DNA from: Gracilaria vermiculophylla
Lineage: Eukaryota > Rhodophyta > Florideophyceae > Gracilariales > Gracilariaceae
Assembly: GCA_019155205.2 (NCBI GenBank)
Contig: JAHNZQ020000181.1
Location: 120,704-184,703 of the forward strand
Length of the DNA stretch: 64,000 bases
Direction of reading: 5' to 3'
The translations under genes and the position numbers were made by a program. Numbering within the stretch: the stretch's first letter is position 1; each line of letters opens with the position of its first letter. Positions 60,274-64,000 of this stretch are shown here, piece by piece. The notes beneath the pieces were generated by a model. It did not search any database and was not told the DNA's origin. It saw only the letters and a program-made list of their open reading frames with translations.

Positions 60274-60720
60274 AGGGCGCGTGGCGCCCGTGGCAGCGCC
60301 CGGTTCGGAGGTGCTGGGGCGGGGGTGGGGCTGTGTTTTTGTCGTTTGCGTTGTTAGTGCTGCTGAGATTGCTTTCGTATGTGTTGTGTGCGATGCGTTC
60401 GTGTGAGTGTGCTATAAAGACCGTCGCTGTTGTTGCTGCCGCCCGTGTTTTTCAAAAAGCGCGCGCTTTTGAGCGCTGCCACCGGCGGTGCATCGCTTGC
60501 GGCGTGACCCGGACGAAGCCGGCAGTCACGCGCGGCGCCGAGCCGTGGCGCCAAAACGATGCCAATCCACTCAATCTCAACTCATCTGCAGGCGCACGCA
60601 GCTTTTCGGTCTTTGCTCCCAAAAAAGAAAAATCGCCCAAACACTAAACTTACAACGACTTAAAAAAAAAAAAACCTCAGCAACTCCAAATTATTAAATA
60701 AAAAGAAAACGAAATAACTA
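60274..60720. other. 3' flanks of convergent H1 and DUF151 genes
   Basis: It holds the GC hairpin after the H1 stop (about 60276-60290), an imperfect palindrome CAAAAAGCGCGCGCTTTTG near 60450, and a poly-A run at 60662-60674. No gene is seen. Confidence 0.5.
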
Positions 60721-61695
60721 CTAGCCCTCCTCCGCGCCACCTCCGTCGAGCGCCTCCAGGTCGATGGCGCCCTTCTCCCACATGCGCAGCCGTGCCCTCC
60801 AAACTGTGATGCGGTCCTGCAGGCACGCGGCGTCCAAAAATCGTTGCTCCGATACCGCCCTCTTCAACTCCTGCTGCAGAGTGTCGATGGGGCAGATCTC
60901 GTCGATGAGCGTCTTCAACGCCGCCGCCTCGCCGTAGCGCTCGGTGCGCACGGCCACGTCCAGCCTCATCTTCAGCGTCGCCAGCCGGATGTGCTCCGGC
61001 TTGTGGCGCAGCTCCTCCCGGATGGAACTGGTCGTCTTGAGCGCCTCTCCGTAGCTGACCTGCTCGCACACCCCGTGCAGCGCGTCGCGCTTGATGGCCT
61101 CCACCTCCATGTTCCACTGCTTGAGCAGGTTGACGTTGAGAAACAGCGGCGCGTTGGAGCGCAGCGCCAGCGCAATGGCGTCGGACGGGCGGCAGTCCAC
61201 GTTGAAGTCCTCGTGCTGTGCCATTTTCATCCACACCCTGGCGATGAAAACGTCGTCATGAATGTGAGTGATGGCGGCCTTGAGCACCATGACGCCGCTC
61301 ACCTTGAGCACGTTCTTGAACAGGTCGTGTGTGGACGGCCGGTTGCAGCACGCGTTGTGGCGGAAGCTGGCGCGGATGGACTCGGCCTGCGACGTGGTGA
61401 CACACATCTTGAACGCGTGCTTGCCGCCGCGCACGGGGCACAACGTGAGCAGGCAGCTGTCGTTGCGGGAGGGGCCGAACGACAGCACGCGCACCTCCTC
61501 GTAGTCGGAGTCGCTCTCGGGCGAGAAGCCGGACGAGTAGTCGGGCGCGTGCGACGCGTGCTGCGCCACGGGCGCGACGACGCGCGCGGGCGGCGCGCGC
61601 GGGCGCGCGGCGGCGGGCGACGGCGCGCGGACGGCGCGCGCGCGCGGTGGCGCCCACGGCGCCCTGGGCAGCGGCAGCGGCGCGCAGAACGCCAT
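60721..61695 (-). CDS. Bifunctional-nuclease (DUF151) domain protein with UVR motif
   Basis: The 324-residue protein has an N-terminal basic Ala/Pro-rich leader of about 50 residues, an acidic linker (PESDSDYEE), a DUF151 domain at about 67-190 with NVDCRPSDAIALALRSNAPLF as its signature, and a C-terminal part with a UVR-type coiled motif (about 236-268, LKMRLDVAVRTERYGEAAALKTLIDEI in segments) and a second similar helix pair. This DUF151-UVR combination is the plant BBD family (bifunctional nuclease in basal defence), reported with RNase and DNase activity. The leader could be plastid-targeting but lacks a diagnostic motif. The start at 61695 is the first ATG; the frame continues upstream only through GTG. 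Confidence 0.85.
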   Translation of the reverse strand: MAFCAPLPLPRAPWAPPRARAVRAPSPAAARPRAPPARVVAPVAQHASHAPDYSSGFSPESDSDYEEVRVLSFGPSRNDSCLLTLCPVRGGKHAFKMCVTTSQAESIRASFRHNACCNRPSTHDLFKNVLKVSGVMVLKAAITHIHDDVFIARVWMKMAQHEDFNVDCRPSDAIALALRSNAPLFLNVNLLKQWNMEVEAIKRDALHGVCEQVSYGEALKTTSSIREELRHKPEHIRLATLKMRLDVAVRTERYGEAAALKTLIDEICPIDTLQQELKRAVSEQRFLDAACLQDRITVWRARLRMWEKGAIDLEALDGGGAEEG

Positions 61696-62407
61696 GGCTC
61701 GGCAGCGACGGCGGCGGGCGGCAGTCGCGGCGGCGACGCGGGCGACCGGGCGGCAAAGCACCGCCGCCTCCACGGCCCGCTGCCGCCGTGCGGAGATATT
61801 CAGCACGCCACGACGCGTGCATCAATCACGCCGCGCCCATTCGCCGCGCTGCATTTCGCACAGATATTTTGCGGCGTGCCCGCGCGCGCGCCGTGCCGCC
61901 TCCACGTCGCACCCGTGTGCACGCTGTTCGCGCTGTTGCAGTGGGCACGTCTCCACGTCTAGGGCCGTCGCAGCGTTGGCCCGCTGTTTTTGCCATGTGT
62001 GAGGCCGGTTCTTACCAAGCTTTGGTGGACGGTTGTCAACGCGTTGATGTCAAGTGGCAAAACATAATTGGCCAGCGGTTCGGCCTTTGATGTCATTGTG
62101 GTACGTGTCCACGTTGCACAATATTAAGCTGCCTGTCCCGGCTCGCTGGTTGCTGTATACGCTGCGTGCTTGTGCGTGGTGGATGCACTGGCCGGCTGCG
62201 TTGCTGTACGTGTTGTACACGCTGGCTCACTGGCTAAATGGCTCGCTGTCCACGTTGGAGCTTGGTGTTGGCGCCGGTGCTGTGCGGCCAGCGCGTTCTC
62301 CGGGTGGGGGAAGGCGAGGCTGCCCGAGGTAGCGAAAGCCGCGCCAAGCGAAGCGGCGCGCTGACCGTCGCCGCCTCGACTTCGCCAGCCGCTCTTCCGT
62401 GCACGCC
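61696..62407. other. Upstream region of two divergent genes
   Basis: About 710 bp between the DUF151 gene (minus) and the RS-domain gene (plus). A plus-strand frame at 62054-62332 is Trp/Leu-rich but has no motif and overlaps nothing known. A shared promoter is likely. Confidence 0.4.
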
Positions 62408-63682
62408 ATGACTTCCTCTCCGTCGCGCTCGCCGCCGCCGCGCCGTCGCCGCCGCCGCCGCCGCCGCAGCCCGCTGCTGCAGCGCCGCCGCAAGCCCGCG
62501 TCGCGCCCGTCGTACGGCCCTGCGTGGTCACGCTCGCCCACCCCCTCGCGGCACCTGCGCTCCCCGCCGCGCTCGGCCAACTACTCGCGCACGCCCTCCC
62601 GCACGCCCTCCCGCACCCCCTCGCGTTCGCGGTCGCGCTCGCCGTCCCGCTCGCGCATGCGCTCGCACTCGCGCAGCGCCTCGCCGCCGCGCGCGCGCCG
62701 GCGCTACTCCACGCGCTCGCGCTCCGCTAGCCGCTCGCCGCGCCCGTCGCGCCGCTCGCCCCTGGGCGCCGACAGGCGCTCGCGGCACTCACGCTACGCC
62801 TCTGCGCGCTATCGATCCCCGCCCCCGATCTACCGCTCCAGGAAGCGCTCGCGATCTTTCTCGCCGCTGTCGCGATCGCCGTCCCCGCGCAGGAGGAGGC
62901 GATCGCCCTTGCCGCCCACCCACTACCTCTCCAGGGAGCGCCTTGCCAACCGCCGCTCCCGCTTCGGAGCAAACGGCTCCACCACGCGCCCCGGCTCCCC
63001 GCTCGCTTCGCCGCGCGTGCACGCGCTGTTCGAAGACGCCTTGAAACTTGTTTTGAAACGAAGACAGCCGCCGTTCAACATTTCGGTCATCTCCGACGCC
63101 ATGAGTGAATTGTATCCGCCCTGGTCCATCAGGCGAACCCAGTTCAAGTCCTTTTCCGCGCTTTGCCACCACCACCAGCGCATGGGCGACCTTGAAGTTG
63201 TACGCCGAAAGGAGAGCGTGCTTTGTGACTCGAGCAAGTTTCAACGCGCCCCCGTGTCAAGTCCCACGCCTTCAGAACCTTCCGATGAATCGCCTGAACA
63301 TGTGAAAGAAGAACCAGCACAACCGCCCACCCCGCCGGTCGCCTCTCCCTCTCCTCCAAATGAACCACCGCAGTCCCCCGAAAAGCAACCCACCCCAATC
63401 GCCATTGATGCAGAGCAAAAACCTGACCTCCCTGAGACCAAACAAGCCGATGAGCCAGAGGCCGCGCCAGAGGCCGCGCCAGAGGCCGCGCCAGAGGCCA
63501 CGCCAGAGGCCGCGCCAGAGGCCGCGCCAGAGGCCACGCCAGAGGCCGCGCCAGAGGCCGCGCCAGAGGCCGCGCCAGAGGCCGCGCCAGAGGCCGCGCC
63601 CGTGACCGCGCCCGTGGCAGCGCCAGTGGCCGCGCCGGTGGCCGTGCCGGAACCAGCCTCGCAGAGTTCAGTGGAGAGTTGA
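62408..63682 (+). CDS. RS-domain nuclear protein with a possible winged-helix module
   Basis: The ATG at 62408 gives 424 residues. The first 190 are Arg/Ser dipeptide-rich (an RS domain with repeated SRTPSR and RSRSRSPS), typical of splicing-related nuclear-speckle proteins, but no RRM is present. Residues about 205-270 are compositionally normal (ALFEDALKLVLKRRQPPFN, SDAMSELYPPW, FKSFSALCHHHQRMGDLEVV) and resemble a small helical/winged-helix module such as an OST-HTH/LOTUS domain; this is a suggestion. The rest is acidic Pro/Glu-rich, ending in twelve EAAP/EATP repeats and a VAAP tail. A role in RNA processing is inferred from the RS domain. It could also be a structural scaffold. Confidence 0.65.
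   Translation: MTSSPSRSPPPRRRRRRRRRSPLLQRRRKPASRPSYGPAWSRSPTPSRHLRSPPRSANYSRTPSRTPSRTPSRSRSRSPSRSRMRSHSRSASPPRARRRYSTRSRSASRSPRPSRRSPLGADRRSRHSRYASARYRSPPPIYRSRKRSRSFSPLSRSPSPRRRRRSPLPPTHYLSRERLANRRSRFGANGSTTRPGSPLASPRVHALFEDALKLVLKRRQPPFNISVISDAMSELYPPWSIRRTQFKSFSALCHHHQRMGDLEVVRRKESVLCDSSKFQRAPVSSPTPSEPSDESPEHVKEEPAQPPTPPVASPSPPNEPPQSPEKQPTPIAIDAEQKPDLPETKQADEPEAAPEAAPEAAPEATPEAAPEAAPEATPEAAPEAAPEAAPEAAPEAAPVTAPVAAPVAAPVAVPEPASQSSVES
63458..63601 (+). repeat. 12-bp coding minisatellite (EAAP)12
   Basis: Twelve in-frame copies of GAGGCCGCGCCA-type units encode Glu-Ala-Ala-Pro, with two units reading Glu-Ala-Thr-Pro. Degenerate VTAP/VAAP units follow to about 63650. The unit keeps the reading frame, so copy number can vary without breaking the gene. 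Confidence 0.92.
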
Positions 63683-64000
63683 TTCTAGAATGTATATCCG
63701 TGTGACAAAGTTGGCATCGACATGTGCGTACTATCATGTTTCACGCCATCTTGTTCCACTTGTAAGCGTATTTTTTGTTTTCCTGCTGTTTTTTACGTCT
63801 TGCACATGCTTGCCCGAATCGTATGCAAAAACATGCGCATCGTGGAGGAGCTACCTTGGTACAATGAAACAGTTTGGAATTTTCGTGTAACAAGCCGACG
63901 TCTGTGCTAATCGTGGTATCTGCCTCGTTCGTGCTGCAGGGAAAAGAAAGTCCGGGATACCGAGTCCTAGTTCCTGTCTTCTATGTTTTGCTTTTGTCGT
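63683..64000. other. Downstream flank; no gene seen
   Basis: The last 318 bp show only short frames that run to or near the window edge, with no recognisable motif. Confidence 0.4.

Noticed and set aside
60275..60290. Histone-type 3' stem-loop after the H1 stop
   Set aside because: The hairpin GGGCG-CGTGG-CGCCC has a five-base loop and lacks the GGCYYTTTTCAGRGCC consensus of replication-dependent histone mRNAs.

Overview
The window is a stretch of nuclear DNA from a photosynthetic eukaryote, most likely a red alga. Supporting this are a nuclear phosphoribulokinase with a plastid-targeting leader containing an RRAFFG motif, an isoamylase of the starch-debranching type, a PAPS-transporter-like protein, intron-poor genes (one clear spliceosomal intron, in histone H1), and no bacterial-style operons. 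The class and species cannot be fixed from the sequence alone. Two runs of exactly 100 N (18226-18325 and 48212-48311) are scaffold gaps.

The window has two compositional halves. From 1 to about 31 kb the DNA is AT-rich to neutral and full of decayed transposons. They include: a 3.6 kb piggyBac element bounded by TTAA duplications (3390-7012) that carries a broken transposase and, convergent to it by one base, a second broken gene with a P2X7-C-terminal-like domain; several Tc1/mariner copies (9133-10412, 14426-15336, 19896-21187 and end fragments) sharing a double-repeat terminus; a chromodomain Ty3/gypsy pol remnant (11866-13440) with a likely LTR; a pogo-type pseudogene (16480-17648); and an LTR with a TGGTAGC primer-binding site (18649-18999). 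Between them lie intact intronless genes: a stand-alone NRPS-like adenylation protein (1380-3110), a carotenoid cleavage oxygenase (21590-23107), three secreted proteins of unknown family of which two are divergently arranged paralogues (23820-28688), and an Old Yellow Enzyme (29278-30429).

From about 31 to 33 kb composition climbs, and 33-50 kb is extremely GC-rich, with CG/CCG runs and long poly-C or poly-G tracts. Genes there are dense and intronless: a Pro/Ala-rich protein of unknown function, a GATA-type zinc-finger protein, a small C-terminally anchored membrane protein, the isoamylase, a type I membrane protein, a mitochondrial-carrier-family protein, a zf-4CXXC_R1/CDCA7-like zinc-finger protein, a PAPS/UAA-family transporter and an ELO fatty-acid elongase. 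From 51.7 kb composition relaxes: a TRAPPC8/Trs85-like subunit, a tRNA-Glu(CUC), phosphoribulokinase and histone H1 in divergent orientation around a G-box/16-bp repeat array, a DUF151-UVR bifunctional-nuclease-like protein, and an RS-rich protein with a small possible winged-helix domain.

The genes do not form one pathway; they are a typical mix of housekeeping, plastid and surface functions. The most distinctive items are the two-gene piggyBac element, the mariner family with asymmetric double-box ends, the secreted-protein cluster at 23.8-28.7 kb, sense-strand C-tracts in front of many GC-region genes, and the repeat array between PRK and H1. In the GC-rich half most long open frames on the other strand or in other frames are by-products of composition and are not listed.
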